Shown one piece after another: positions 1 through 8,538 of a DNA stretch of 64,000 nucleotides. Source of the DNA: Streptomyces sp. CG 926 (GTDB taxonomy: Bacteria > Actinomycetota > Actinomycetes > Streptomycetales > Streptomycetaceae); the NCBI RefSeq assembly GCF_003148825.1, contig NZ_QGGZ01000001.1:682001-746000 (forward strand). Direction: 5' to 3'. The notes beneath the pieces were generated by a model. It did no database searches. It was given only the letters and a program-made list of their open reading frames with translations, and was not told the DNA's origin. Both the position numbers and the translations under genes were made by a program. Position 1 is the stretch's first letter. Each line of letters opens with the position of its first letter.

Positions 1-509
1 GCGGACACGGGCGCGGACACGGGCTCGGTCCCGACCGCGGTCCCGGCCGCCGTGGCCGCGGGATGTGCGCCCGGCGTGCGCAGCTGCTCCAGCCCGGCCT
101 CCTGGAGGCGGCCGATCGCGTCGTACAGGTAGAGCCCGTCCCGCAGCACGGTCCGGCTGGTGATCGGCCAGTGCAGTACGGGCCCCAGGTTCAGGTCGGA
201 GGCGATGCTGTAGGCGAGCGTGGACTTGCCGACGCCCGGTTTCCCGGTGACGAGCAGCGGCCTGCGCAGGTGCAGGGCCGTGTTGACCACGTCCTTCTCC
301 GGTTCGTCGGGTACGTAGCCCTCGCCGCGCCGCCAGGTCCGCTCCCAGGCCGCGCCCGCGCACCCGGGCGGCGCGTATCCGGGGTCGGGGGCGCCCGTGA
401 AGTCCCTCCAGGGTGGGGGGAATCCGGCCTCCAGGCGGGCACGCCGGTCCGTGCCCTCGCCGGTCCCGTGGTACAGCCACCAGTCCTTCACCACTGCCTC
501 TGCCTCCAT
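1..509 (-). CDS. MoxR-type AAA+ ATPase (partial, runs off the window start)
   Basis: The frame opens with an ATG at 509 and is still open at base 1, giving 169 visible residues. A Walker A motif, GKPGVGKS, lies at residues 89-96, preceded by a hydrophobic strand (RPLLV). The following HWPITSRT and GLYLYDAIGRLQEAG stretches fit the core of MoxR-like AAA+ ATPases that sit next to vWA and VMAP genes. After residue 148 the chain turns into an Ala/Thr/Val-rich low-complexity insert reaching the window edge. The start is 31 bp after the stop of the caspase/VMAP-C gene, so the two are very probably cotranscribed. In this family the ATPase is thought to remodel or license partner proteins at the expense of ATP; that role is inferred from relatives. 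Walker B and the sensor motifs lie outside the window. Confidence 0.8.
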   Translation of the reverse strand, partial: MEAEAVVKDWWLYHGTGEGTDRRARLEAGFPPPWRDFTGAPDPGYAPPGCAGAAWERTWRRGEGYVPDEPEKDVVNTALHLRRPLLVTGKPGVGKSTLAYSIASDLNLGPVLHWPITSRTVLRDGLYLYDAIGRLQEAGLEQLRTPGAHPAATAAGTAVGTEPVSAPVS

Positions 510-540
510 CTTCGGTTCCGCCGTCGGTCGGTGGTCGGGG

Positions 541-2625
541 TCAGGCCAGGGACCGGAGGCCCGGGATGTCGTCGGGATCGTCCCACAGGAGCACCAACCG
601 GTCTGCCCCTGCGGGGGGTTGGTGAGCGTGTGCGGCTCCCCCGGCGGCGCGTGCGGCTCCCGCCGCGGCGCCGGCGGCCGCCCGGCGCACCTCCCGCACG
701 CGCGCGGGCAGGGCCAGAACGTCCAACGCGCCGGGGTCGGGGCGACCGTCCGGCCCGGCCGGAGCCAGCAGGTCGAGGAGGGCGGGCGCGGGCGGTCCGC
801 CGCCGCGCGCCCATACGGCGACCGGGAGCCCGCCTTCGAGCACGGCTTCCAGCAGCCCGGCATGCGGGGTGGCCGTGGTGTGCGCGAGGACGCAGGCGGG
901 CGGCGGCTGCGCGGCCAGTTCCATGCCGAGCGCGTCGGTGACCTCGTCGTCCGTGACGACCCGGACTGCGTCGGGGTGCCGGCCGCCCTGGGCGTGCAGC
1001 CAGCGCCAGGTGCCGTGCCACTCGGCGCGGGTGTCCGCCCGTTCCTGGGGGCAGCGCACCACCACCTGGTGGAGCAGGCCGAGGGCGCGGCGCCGGCCGG
1101 CCGGGCCGCGGGGCACCGGCCACTGGTCGAAGTCGGCGTCGAGCAGTTCGTACGGCACATGGAACTCGATGCGGTCCACCGCGGTGTAGGCCTGCCGCCC
1201 GGTCCCGCCGTCGCTCGCGGGCGCGCCGCCGATGAGGGCGAGTTGGCGTACGAGTTCCTCGCGTACCTGCTCCAGTGCGACCGGCGCTCCTTCCGACTCC
1301 CATATGTGTCGCATCCGTTCACCCCGGAGCCACATCCGCGCCAGGAATCCGGTCTCCCCTCCCGGTGGCGTCTCCAGCCGGACGTGCACGACCGTACGCC
1401 GGGCGGGCGGCGGGGGTGGGGGCAGCACCGGTAGGGCGAGGCGCTCGCGGGTGGCGCGCACCCAGTCCCCGAGCCGGTCCGCCCATGGCGCGTCGTCCCC
1501 GGCGGCGGCCCGGTCCGCGAGGAACCGTACGAAGGGCACGGCCAGCGGCATCCCGCCACGACCGCCTTGGCGCTCGTCGAGGTCCTGGACCACCTCCAGC
1601 AGGTTGTCCCCCGGCAGGCCGCCGTGCGCCGGGGTGGTGCAGCCGGCCGCCTTGAACGCCCAGGCGTAGGCCTCGTGGGCGCAGCGGGGCAGCTCGCGGC
1701 CCTCGAAGAGCTCGCCGAGGCCGTCCCAGGCCGCCTGGTCGAGCTTGGCGGCCCGGGACAGCGCGGCCCGGGACAGCTCGTCGTCGAGGAAGGAACAGGC
1801 GTCCCAGTCCCGGTCGACGATGAACTGCGGCAGCTGCCAGCCCTCGCCGCGCTCGCGCAGCTCCTGGAAGGTGCGGTGGATGCTGAGGGCGGCGCCGGGC
1901 AGCCCGCTGACGCTCTCCCGTACGGACCGCCCGCCCAGTTCGCCGAGCAGGGCCTCGGTGAACCGGCCGGCGCCGCGCTCGGCGTCGTTCTGCGCGACCT
2001 CGCCCTCGCGGGAGGCGTAGAGCCGGAACTGCCTGCGGCCCGGCACCGAACTCCCGCCCCCGTAGTCGGTGTTGCCGAAGTTCCAGCGGGTGTCGCGGGG
2101 CGCGTCGACCCGGCAGGAGTCCACGAGCGCGGCCTGGAGCGGGAAGCGACGCTGTTTGACGAGGTCGGTCCGCCACCAGCGCAGCGCCGAGTCGAGGTTG
2201 AGGTGCCTGATCTGGCTGGGGCGGGCGTCGGCGCAGGGCAGCATCAGCTCCTCGCGCGGCCCGAGGTAGCCGTGTCCGGCCCAGAAGATCCACAGCAGGT
2301 CGCCGTCGCACTGCGGGAGTTCGTCGAGAAGGGCCGATTTCACGTTCTCCTCGGTCGCCGGTCGGTAGGCGGTGCGCAGGGCGGTCATCGCCGGGGCGTC
2401 CGTCCAGTCGAGGTCGTCCGGTTCGTCGAGCGGGGAGAGCAGCAGCCGGACGTTGCCGGGCGGCACCTCGGCGGGGCCGGTCAACCACCGGGCGAAGCGC
2501 AGGGCGTCGCGGGCCGGACCGCGCAGGTTCCAGCGGTGGCTGATGTCGTAGCGCTCGACCCCGGCGACGAGCGCGAAGGTGCGCTGCGGTCCGAGGGCCG
2601 GGGGCAGGAAGTCGGCGGGAGTCAC
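541..2625 (-). CDS. Caspase-like (C14) peptidase fused to a VMAP-C domain
   Basis: 694 residues from a GTG start that overlaps the hydrolase stop (GTGA). Residues 14-210 form a caspase/metacaspase-like domain: an N-terminal strand (FALVAGVERY), the catalytic His in FWAGHG (His118) and the catalytic Cys in ALVDSC (Cys171). The middle (about 270-390) is helical. The C-terminal 300 residues resemble the vWA-MoxR-associated C-terminal domain (VMAP-C): a VHVRLE strand, an aromatic-rich EWHGTWRWLH segment, VAVWARGG, and the near-terminal LVLLWDDPDDIP that closes many VMAP-C proteins. VMAP proteins are the third component of the vWA-MoxR-VMAP system, where a fused peptidase is taken to be the effector released on activation. 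Both catalytic residues are present, so activity is plausible. The VMAP-C call is by recognised motifs, not by a profile search. Confidence 0.85.
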   Translation of the reverse strand: MTPADFLPPALGPQRTFALVAGVERYDISHRWNLRGPARDALRFARWLTGPAEVPPGNVRLLLSPLDEPDDLDWTDAPAMTALRTAYRPATEENVKSALLDELPQCDGDLLWIFWAGHGYLGPREELMLPCADARPSQIRHLNLDSALRWWRTDLVKQRRFPLQAALVDSCRVDAPRDTRWNFGNTDYGGGSSVPGRRQFRLYASREGEVAQNDAERGAGRFTEALLGELGGRSVRESVSGLPGAALSIHRTFQELRERGEGWQLPQFIVDRDWDACSFLDDELSRAALSRAAKLDQAAWDGLGELFEGRELPRCAHEAYAWAFKAAGCTTPAHGGLPGDNLLEVVQDLDERQGGRGGMPLAVPFVRFLADRAAAGDDAPWADRLGDWVRATRERLALPVLPPPPPPARRTVVHVRLETPPGGETGFLARMWLRGERMRHIWESEGAPVALEQVREELVRQLALIGGAPASDGGTGRQAYTAVDRIEFHVPYELLDADFDQWPVPRGPAGRRRALGLLHQVVVRCPQERADTRAEWHGTWRWLHAQGGRHPDAVRVVTDDEVTDALGMELAAQPPPACVLAHTTATPHAGLLEAVLEGGLPVAVWARGGGPPAPALLDLLAPAGPDGRPDPGALDVLALPARVREVRRAAAGAAAGAARAAGGAAHAHQPPAGADRLVLLWDDPDDIPGLRSLA

Positions 2626-3908
2626 CCGATCTCCGCCTCGGTCACCGCCTGTTCGATCCGCTCGTAGAGGGAGTCCTGTTTCCAGTAGGCGCTGTGGCAG
2701 GCCGGGAAGGGCTGGCGGCTGCGGACCTCGTGGTCGGTGACGCGCGCGTCACCGGGAAAGACGGGTTCGGCGAGGTAGGAGAGCACGTCGTGCCGGTCGT
2801 AGACGTTGAGCCAGCGCGGGAAGCCGTACGGGAGCTTCGCGCCGGGTTCGAGTGCGGCCAGCGCGCCCAGTTCGTGGAGGAAGGGGGCCTGGGAGCCGAC
2901 GGTGACCAGCAGTTCGGCCCCCGGGACGGCCTCGCCGCGGGCGGCGGCGAGGGTGAGCAGGTCCACCAGGGCGATCCCGCCGAGGCTGTGGCCGATGAGT
3001 ACGGTCGGCCCCGGATCGGCGGTGATCCGCGCGTGCAGGAAGTCGCGGAGCTCGTGGCCGCGGGACTGGTAGCGCAGGATGTCGCCGAGCACGGGGGTGG
3101 CCCCGACGGTGAGGGAGCCGCGGCGGGCGTCGAGGAGCGGCTGGGTGGTGACCCGTAGGGCGAGTCGGCCGAGGACGGCGGCCACGCGGGCGCCGGGCAC
3201 CCGGCCGTCGCCGCCGAGGCGGGTGGTGAGCAGCTCGACGAGGCGGTCGCGTTCGGTGGCGGTGCAGTCGGCCTCGTCGGTGGCGGCGGCGAGCACGGTG
3301 GCGGTCACGGCCCGGGCCAGGGCGGTGGCCAGCTCGCGGGCCTGCTGCTCGTCGGCGGCGCGGGCCGCGGCCCGGGCCGCTTCGGCGGAGTCGGCGGTGG
3401 AGTCCAGGGCGGCGGGGAAGCCCGCGGCGAGGCCGGTGCCGTGCAGCAGGGCTCCGAGCTCGTCCCCGGTCCGGGGCGGTGCGGGCGGTAAGGCTTCCAG
3501 CAGGGCGAGTACCCGGGCACCGGCGGCCTGTACGCCGGGCATGGCGAAGCGGTCGTCGTAGGCGTCGGCTTCGTGGGCGCCGGCGCCGGAGTCGGCGTCG
3601 GCCTCGTAGGCGTCCGGCCCGCCCACCGCCTCGGCCAGGACCCGTAGTTCGCACAGCGGGTCGGCGAGCAGCAGCGCCCACTCGGCCGTCTCCGCGTCCC
3701 CCGGGTCGGGGGCGCCGTGCGGGCCGGGGCGCAGTCCCGGTACCGAGCGGCCGCCCGCGCCGAGGGTCGCGCCGAACCGGTCGCCCCAGTAGCAGGAGTC
3801 GACGGCCGCTCCGTGGAATCTGGCCGTCAGCCGTTCCCGGACCAGGGCGAACAACCGATCGTGCCGCTCGCGCCGTACCCCCGTACCGTGGACAAAGAGA
3901 AAACGCAT
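2622..3908 (-). CDS. Alpha/beta-hydrolase (lipase/esterase-like)
   Basis: 428 residues. The start chosen is ATG 3908, which begins MRFLFVHGTGVRR, the usual first strand and oxyanion region of alpha/beta hydrolases; the open frame continues upstream without such a motif, and an AGGGGGG run lies about 11 nt before 3908. The nucleophile elbow is GHSLGG with Ser308. Asp371 or Asp374 (VYDRHDVLSYLA) and His405 (CHSAYW) are the likely other catalytic residues. An Ala/Asp-rich, probably helical insert of roughly 200 residues (60-260) separates the oxyanion strand from the nucleophile. No signal peptide is visible, so it is probably cytoplasmic. The stop overlaps the start of the caspase/VMAP-C gene, which implies translational coupling. 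The substrate is unknown; in such conflict loci a lipase-like protein may serve as an accessory effector. Confidence 0.85.
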   Translation of the reverse strand: MRFLFVHGTGVRRERHDRLFALVRERLTARFHGAAVDSCYWGDRFGATLGAGGRSVPGLRPGPHGAPDPGDAETAEWALLLADPLCELRVLAEAVGGPDAYEADADSGAGAHEADAYDDRFAMPGVQAAGARVLALLEALPPAPPRTGDELGALLHGTGLAAGFPAALDSTADSAEAARAAARAADEQQARELATALARAVTATVLAAATDEADCTATERDRLVELLTTRLGGDGRVPGARVAAVLGRLALRVTTQPLLDARRGSLTVGATPVLGDILRYQSRGHELRDFLHARITADPGPTVLIGHSLGGIALVDLLTLAAARGEAVPGAELLVTVGSQAPFLHELGALAALEPGAKLPYGFPRWLNVYDRHDVLSYLAEPVFPGDARVTDHEVRSRQPFPACHSAYWKQDSLYERIEQAVTEAEIG

Positions 3909-4136
3909 CGCAGCCCGGCCCCCCTCGCGCAGTCGTCCCCCGCCCGGCACCATAGCCCGACGGGGGTAACAGCGGCCATGGAACGTCGAGTTCGGCGTGC
4001 ACGGGTGGATCCGGGGGCCCCGGCCGGCACATCGGCGGTGGGGGCTGTGAGCACGGACACGTCCTCCCTGCGGAACCCGGGACGCCACCGGCCCATCGAA
4101 CGAAGAGTCCGAAAGCGTCTGGGGCGGGAGTACCAC

Positions 4137-5108
4137 ATGGTCGGCAAGGTTGACGGGCGGGGACGGGAGCGGGGTCGCCGGTCCGCCCCGCGAGGGTCCG
4201 TGGTCGTCGGCCTGCTGTGCACCGTGGTCCTCGCGGGCGTCGGCTACGTCGCCTGGGAGCTGCGCGGCATCGCCGCCACCCGCACGGACGGCGATCCGGC
4301 GCAAGGCGTCTACCAGCAGGACCCCGAGCGCGCCGACAGGACGGCGGCCGCGGTGCTGGACGGGATCGTGCGGGAGGACCCGGAGCCGCCGAAGGACGGC
4401 AAGGCCTTCACCGCCGACGGCGGCGCGGCGGACTGGCGGTACGCGGGGTGGCAGCCCTCCGACCCCCTGGAGGCCGGACCCGCCGCGGCCGAGCCCGCCG
4501 TGGGCGCGCTGTTCTCCCCGGGCGGCGACGGCGACCCCGACCACCACTGCTCGGCCGTCGTGGTCCACTCCCCGCGCGGCGACCTCGTCGCCACCGCCGC
4601 GCACTGCGTGTACGGCGGCGGCTTCCGGACCAACCTGGCCTTCGCGCCCGGCTATCACGACGGCGTGGCTCCGTTCGGCATCTGGGTGCCGACCCGGATC
4701 GATGTGGACCCGCGCTGGACCCGGGACCAGGACCCCGACCACGACGTCGCCCTGCTCCGGCTGCGCCGACCCGGCTATCCCGGGCAGCGGCTGGAGGACG
4801 TCACAGGAGCCCTGACCATGGACTTCACGGCCGAACTGCCGGCGCCCGCCCGGCTCATGGGCTATCCGAACTACGCCGAGCAGCCGCTGGAGTGCCGGAA
4901 CACGGCCGTCCCGGCCGGGCCGACGCAGGTGCGGCTGGACTGCGCGGACGTACCCAACGGGACCAGCGGCGGTCCGGTACTGACCGGCCGCGGCACCCTG
5001 ATCGGGGTGATCGGCGGCCGTGACGGGGGCGGGGACGAGGAGACCTCGTACAGCGTCCGCTTCGGCGACGCGGTCCGCGCCCTGTACGAGCGCTCCACCA
5101 CGTCCTGA
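4137..5108 (+). CDS. Membrane-anchored trypsin-like serine protease
   Basis: 323 residues from ATG 4137, with GGGGCGGGAG just upstream. A basic N-terminus precedes one hydrophobic segment at about 21-40, giving a signal anchor or signal peptide. A chymotrypsin-fold protease domain follows: His156 in TAAHC, Asp203 in DHDVALL and Ser277 in GTSGGP. Cys128-region and Cys157, plus Cys253 and Cys269, could form disulfides, consistent with export. The gene is divergent from the MoxR/VMAP set, with about 230 bp between the starts. Trypsin-like proteases are recurring partners in vWA-MoxR-VMAP loci, so it may belong to the same system, but it could equally be an independent exported protease. It converges on the SDR gene downstream. 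Confidence 0.9.
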   Translation: MVGKVDGRGRERGRRSAPRGSVVVGLLCTVVLAGVGYVAWELRGIAATRTDGDPAQGVYQQDPERADRTAAAVLDGIVREDPEPPKDGKAFTADGGAADWRYAGWQPSDPLEAGPAAAEPAVGALFSPGGDGDPDHHCSAVVVHSPRGDLVATAAHCVYGGGFRTNLAFAPGYHDGVAPFGIWVPTRIDVDPRWTRDQDPDHDVALLRLRRPGYPGQRLEDVTGALTMDFTAELPAPARLMGYPNYAEQPLECRNTAVPAGPTQVRLDCADVPNGTSGGPVLTGRGTLIGVIGGRDGGGDEETSYSVRFGDAVRALYERSTTS

Positions 5109-5157
5109 GCGGTCCGGGGCGCACCTCCCCGATCACATCCGGCGCTCCCTGCGCCCC

Positions 5158-5205
5158 GAACCCGTCCGAGAACCCGTCCGAGAACCTGTCCGAGAACCCG
5201 CCCGG
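5158..5205. repeat. Four tandem 12-bp units after the protease gene
   Basis: Four consecutive units of GAACCCGTCCGA (the third has one change, the fourth ends CCCGG) fill 5158-5205, in the 290-bp gap between the convergent protease and SDR genes. No other gene or clear terminator was seen in that gap. Confidence 0.9.
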
Positions 5206-5398
5206 TCCGGCCCGGTCCCCGGCCGGGACGGTCGATGCGGTCGTGACGGCCGCGCGTTGCTGGGTGGTTGTCCGGCTCGTCGTCGTTCATGCCGCAGATT
5301 CTGCTGTGCAGGGGGGCGCGCGCGGGAGTCCCGAGCCGGGGCGCCCGGAGGCGACCCGGGGGCGGGCGGACTCACTTCGGGGCGCCCGCGCGATCCGC

Positions 5399-6346
5399 TC
5401 AGCGCGGCAGGGCGGCGTACGAGACGCCCGTCAGCCTCTCCGAGGCCGCCCACAGCAGCTCGCCGGTCGTGTCGTCGAGGGTCCATCCGGCTCGCCAGGA
5501 CCGTGCGGGCGCGCCGCGCCAGCCGAACCGCGGGCCGATGAACGCGTCCGGCCGGACCCCGGGCGCGGTCGCCGCGTGGAGGGTGGGCAGCGCGCCGGAG
5601 GAGGTGGGCTGGGCGAGGACCGCGTCGCCGAGCGCCGCCAGGCGCGAGATGAAGGTGGGGCCCTCCAGCTTCGACGCCCCGGAGTGGAGGTTGCTGGAGG
5701 CGTAGCCGGGGTGGGCGGCGACGGCGATGATCGGGGAGCCGGCGGCCGTGAAACGGCGGGACAGCTCGTGGGTGAAGAGCAGGTTGGCGGTCTTGGAGCG
5801 GCCGTAGGCGATCCAGCGCCGGTAGCCGTGCTCGCCTCCGACGTCGGCGAGGTCCGCGTCGTCGGGGTCGATCCGCCCCAGCACGTGGAAGCCGCTGGAG
5901 ACGTTGACGATCCGGGCCCCGGGGGCGGCGGCGCGCAGCCGCGGCAGCAGCAGTCCGGTCAGGGCGAAGTGACCGAGGTGGTTGACCCCGAGCTGGGTCT
6001 CGAACCCGTCGGCGGTCCGCCCGTACGGCAGGGCCATCACGCCGGCGTTGTTGATCAGCAGGTCCAGCGCGGTGTGCCGCTGCCCGTAGGCGGCGGCGAA
6101 CTCCCGTACGGAAGCCAGGTCGGCGAGGTCCAGCGGAAGGAACTCCACCCAGGCCCCCGGCACTTCCGCGCGCAGCCGGATCACGGCGGCCCGACCGCGG
6201 GCCGCGCTCCGACAGGCCAGCGTCACCGAGGCGCCGCGCCGGGCGAGTTCGCGGGCGGTGACGTACCCGATCCCGCTGTTGGCCCCGGTCACCACGGCGC
6301 TGCGGCCGCTCTGGTCGGGAATGTGCGTGGCGCTGCGACCCGGCAT
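5399..6346 (-). CDS. Short-chain dehydrogenase/reductase
   Basis: 315 residues from ATG 6346, with GAGGGAG a few bases upstream. A classical SDR: cofactor motif TGANSGIG at 20-27, NNAG at 99-102, catalytic Ser near 151 (NVSSGF) and the Tyr181-x3-Lys185 pair (YGRSK). Its length and the C-terminal extension with a substrate loop resemble the retinol dehydrogenase/WW-oxidoreductase-like branch common in Streptomyces. An Arg after the second strand (CRSAARG) suggests preference for NADP(H). It faces away from cobL, with about 170 bp between the starts. The substrate cannot be inferred from context. Confidence 0.9.
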   Translation of the reverse strand: MPGRSATHIPDQSGRSAVVTGANSGIGYVTARELARRGASVTLACRSAARGRAAVIRLRAEVPGAWVEFLPLDLADLASVREFAAAYGQRHTALDLLINNAGVMALPYGRTADGFETQLGVNHLGHFALTGLLLPRLRAAAPGARIVNVSSGFHVLGRIDPDDADLADVGGEHGYRRWIAYGRSKTANLLFTHELSRRFTAAGSPIIAVAAHPGYASSNLHSGASKLEGPTFISRLAALGDAVLAQPTSSGALPTLHAATAPGVRPDAFIGPRFGWRGAPARSWRAGWTLDDTTGELLWAASERLTGVSYAALPR

Positions 6347-6514
6347 GGCGGCTCCCTCGCGAGGCAGTGGGTTACCGAGGGTAGCTCCATGGAGTCCCGC
6401 AGGTGCCACCGGGCCGGGCCCAGGCCGGCGCGGGCCGCGGATCCGCAGGCCAGTAGGCTGCGGCGGGTCCACCCGCTTCACCCCCTCCCGCCCCCGTCCC
6501 CGAGGAACCGCGCA

Positions 6515-7792
6515 GTGAGCTCCCCGCCGCCCCCCATGCCCGTGACGGTCGTCGGCCTCGGCGCGGACGGCTGGGCCGGGCTGTCCGCCGCCGGCCGCCG
6601 CGCACTCACCTCGGCCGAGGTGCTGATCGGCGGGCCGCGCCAGCTGGACCTGCTGCCGGCCACCGAGTGCGCCGGTGAGCGGGTCGCGTGGCCGAGCCCG
6701 CTGCGGCCCGCCGTGCCGAAGCTGATGGCCGAGCACGCCGGCCGCCGGATCGCGGTGCTGGCCAGCGGCGACCCGATGTTCTACGGGATCGGCCGCGCCC
6801 TCGCCGAGGAGCTCGGGCCGCGCTCCCTGCGGGTCCACCCGCACCCCTCGTCGGTGTCCTACGCCTGCGCCCGCCTGGGCTGGCCGGTGGAGGACACCGA
6901 GGTGGTCACGGTGGTAGGCCGCCCGGTGGCCCGGCTGGCGGCCGCGCTCCACGAGGGGCGCCGGGTGCTGGTGCTCAGTGCCGGAGCGGCGTCCCCGGGC
7001 GAGATCGCCGCCCTGCTGCGGGAGCGGGGCTTCGGCCCGAGCCGGATGCGGGTGCTGGAACAGCTCGGGTCCGAGCGCGAGGACATGTACGAGGGCCGGG
7101 CCGACGGCTGGGACCACGCGCCCGGCGACCCCCTGAACGTGGTCGCGCTCGACTGCCGCCGCGATCCGGCCCACGGCGCGCCGCGCCTGGGCGCGACCCC
7201 GGGCCTCCCGGACGCCGCGTACGAACACGACGGGCAGCTCACCAAGCGCCATGTCCGGGCCGCGACCCTGTGCGCGCTGGCCCCGGCCCCCGGCGAGCTG
7301 TTGTGGGACATCGGCGGCGGCTCCGGCTCCATCGGCATCGAGTGGATGCGTACGCACCCCTCGTGCCGGGCGGTGGCCGTGGAGCGCGTCCCGGAGCGGG
7401 CCGGGCGGATCGCCCGTAACGCGGCGGCGCTCGGCGTCCCCGGCCTGCGCGTGGTCGTCGGCGCCGCACCGCAGGCCCTGGTGGGGCTGCCGGCCCCCGA
7501 CGCCGTGTTCATAGGGGGCGGGCTGACCGCCCCCGGCCTGCTGGACGCGGTCTGGGAGGCGCTGGCCCCCGGCGGCCGGCTCGTGGTCAACACCGTCACC
7601 CTGGAGTCGGAGGCGGTGCTCGCCGAGCGCTACCGGCGCCACGGCGGCGAACTGGTGAAGCTCGCCGTCGCGCACGCCGTGCCGGTCGGCGGTTTCACGG
7701 GCTGGCGGCAGGCGATGCCGGTCACCCAGTGGTCAGTGACGAAGTCGGAGGGCTCGACCGCCGGGTCGACCGAGGAGAAGGATCGAACATGA
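6515..7792 (+). CDS. cobL: Precorrin-6Y C5,15-methyltransferase (decarboxylating), CbiE-CbiT fusion
   Basis: 425 residues. GTG 6515 is preferred because GAGGAA sits 7 nt before it; ATG 6536, seven codons later, is the alternative. Residues 8-215 form a CbiE-type tetrapyrrole methylase (VVGLGADGW, ASGDPMFYGIG, PSSVSYACARLGW). Residues 230-405 form a CbiT-type Rossmann methyltransferase with SAM motif GGGSGSIG near 267-274. The enzyme methylates C5 and C15 of dihydro-precorrin-6 and decarboxylates the C12 acetate in aerobic-type cobalamin synthesis. First gene of a rightward cobL-cobM-cobK block; its stop overlaps the cobM start (ATGA). The last 20 residues (KSEGSTAGSTEEKD) are a short polar tail. 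Confidence 0.93.
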   Translation: MSSPPPPMPVTVVGLGADGWAGLSAAGRRALTSAEVLIGGPRQLDLLPATECAGERVAWPSPLRPAVPKLMAEHAGRRIAVLASGDPMFYGIGRALAEELGPRSLRVHPHPSSVSYACARLGWPVEDTEVVTVVGRPVARLAAALHEGRRVLVLSAGAASPGEIAALLRERGFGPSRMRVLEQLGSEREDMYEGRADGWDHAPGDPLNVVALDCRRDPAHGAPRLGATPGLPDAAYEHDGQLTKRHVRAATLCALAPAPGELLWDIGGGSGSIGIEWMRTHPSCRAVAVERVPERAGRIARNAAALGVPGLRVVVGAAPQALVGLPAPDAVFIGGGLTAPGLLDAVWEALAPGGRLVVNTVTLESEAVLAERYRRHGGELVKLAVAHAVPVGGFTGWRQAMPVTQWSVTKSEGSTAGSTEEKDRT

Positions 7793-8538
7793 CCGTGTAC
7801 TTCATCGGCGCGGGCCCCGGCGCCGCCGACCTGATCACGGTGCGCGGCGCCCGCACCCTGGCCGCCGCCCCCGTCTGTCTGTACGCGGGCAGCCTCGTGC
7901 CGCGCGAACTGCTGGCCGAGTGCCCGGCGGACGCCCGCCTGGTCGACACCTCGCAGCTGAACCTGGACGAGATCGTCGCCGAGTGCGTACGGGCCCACGC
8001 GGCGGGCCAGGACGTGGCGCGGCTGCACTCCGGCGACCCGTCGATCTTCAGCGCGGTCGCCGAGCAGATGCGGCGGCTCGACGCGGCCGGCATCCCCTAC
8101 GAGGTCGTCCCGGGCGTCCCGGCCTTCGCCGCGGCGGCCGCCGCCCTCAAGCGGGAGCTGACCGTCCCCACGGTCGGGCAGACGGTGATCCTGACCCGGA
8201 TCGCCCAGCAGGCCACCCCGATGCCGCCCGGCGAGGACCTGGCCACGCTGGGCCGCAGCGGCGCGCTGTTGGTGCTGCACCTGGCCACCCGCTACGTGGA
8301 CCGGGTCGTCGAGGAGCTGCTGCCGCACTACGGGGCCGAGTGCCCGGTGGCGGTGGTGGCGATGGCCTCCCGCCCCGACGAGCTGATCCTGCGCGGCACC
8401 CTGGCCGACATCGCCCCGCAGGTGAAGGAGCACGGGCTGGTGCGCACCGCCGTCATCGTGGTGGGCCGCACGCTCGGCGCGGAGCAGTTCCGCGACAGCC
8501 ACCTGTACTCGCCCGAGCGCGACCGGCATGTCTGCTGA
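7789..8538 (+). CDS. cobM: Precorrin-4 C11-methyltransferase
   Basis: 249 residues, the expected size for CobM/CbiF. It opens with the tetrapyrrole-methylase motif YFIGAGPGAADLITVRG and carries RLHSGDPSIFSAV and YEVVPGVPAFAAAAA, the SAM/substrate-site signatures of the C11 methylase. The enzyme uses SAM to methylate C11 of precorrin-4. The ATG overlaps the cobL stop by 4 bp, and the end overlaps the cobK start by 11 bp, so the three genes are cotranscribed and probably translationally coupled. GAGGAGAAGG upstream is the ribosome site. Confidence 0.95.
   Translation: MTVYFIGAGPGAADLITVRGARTLAAAPVCLYAGSLVPRELLAECPADARLVDTSQLNLDEIVAECVRAHAAGQDVARLHSGDPSIFSAVAEQMRRLDAAGIPYEVVPGVPAFAAAAAALKRELTVPTVGQTVILTRIAQQATPMPPGEDLATLGRSGALLVLHLATRYVDRVVEELLPHYGAECPVAVVAMASRPDELILRGTLADIAPQVKEHGLVRTAVIVVGRTLGAEQFRDSHLYSPERDRHVC

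Noticed and set aside
3909..4742. N-terminal extension of the alpha/beta hydrolase to 706 residues
   Set aside because: The added part is antisense to the serine protease and the divergent promoter region and lacks any domain; ATG 3908 starts at the family N-terminus.
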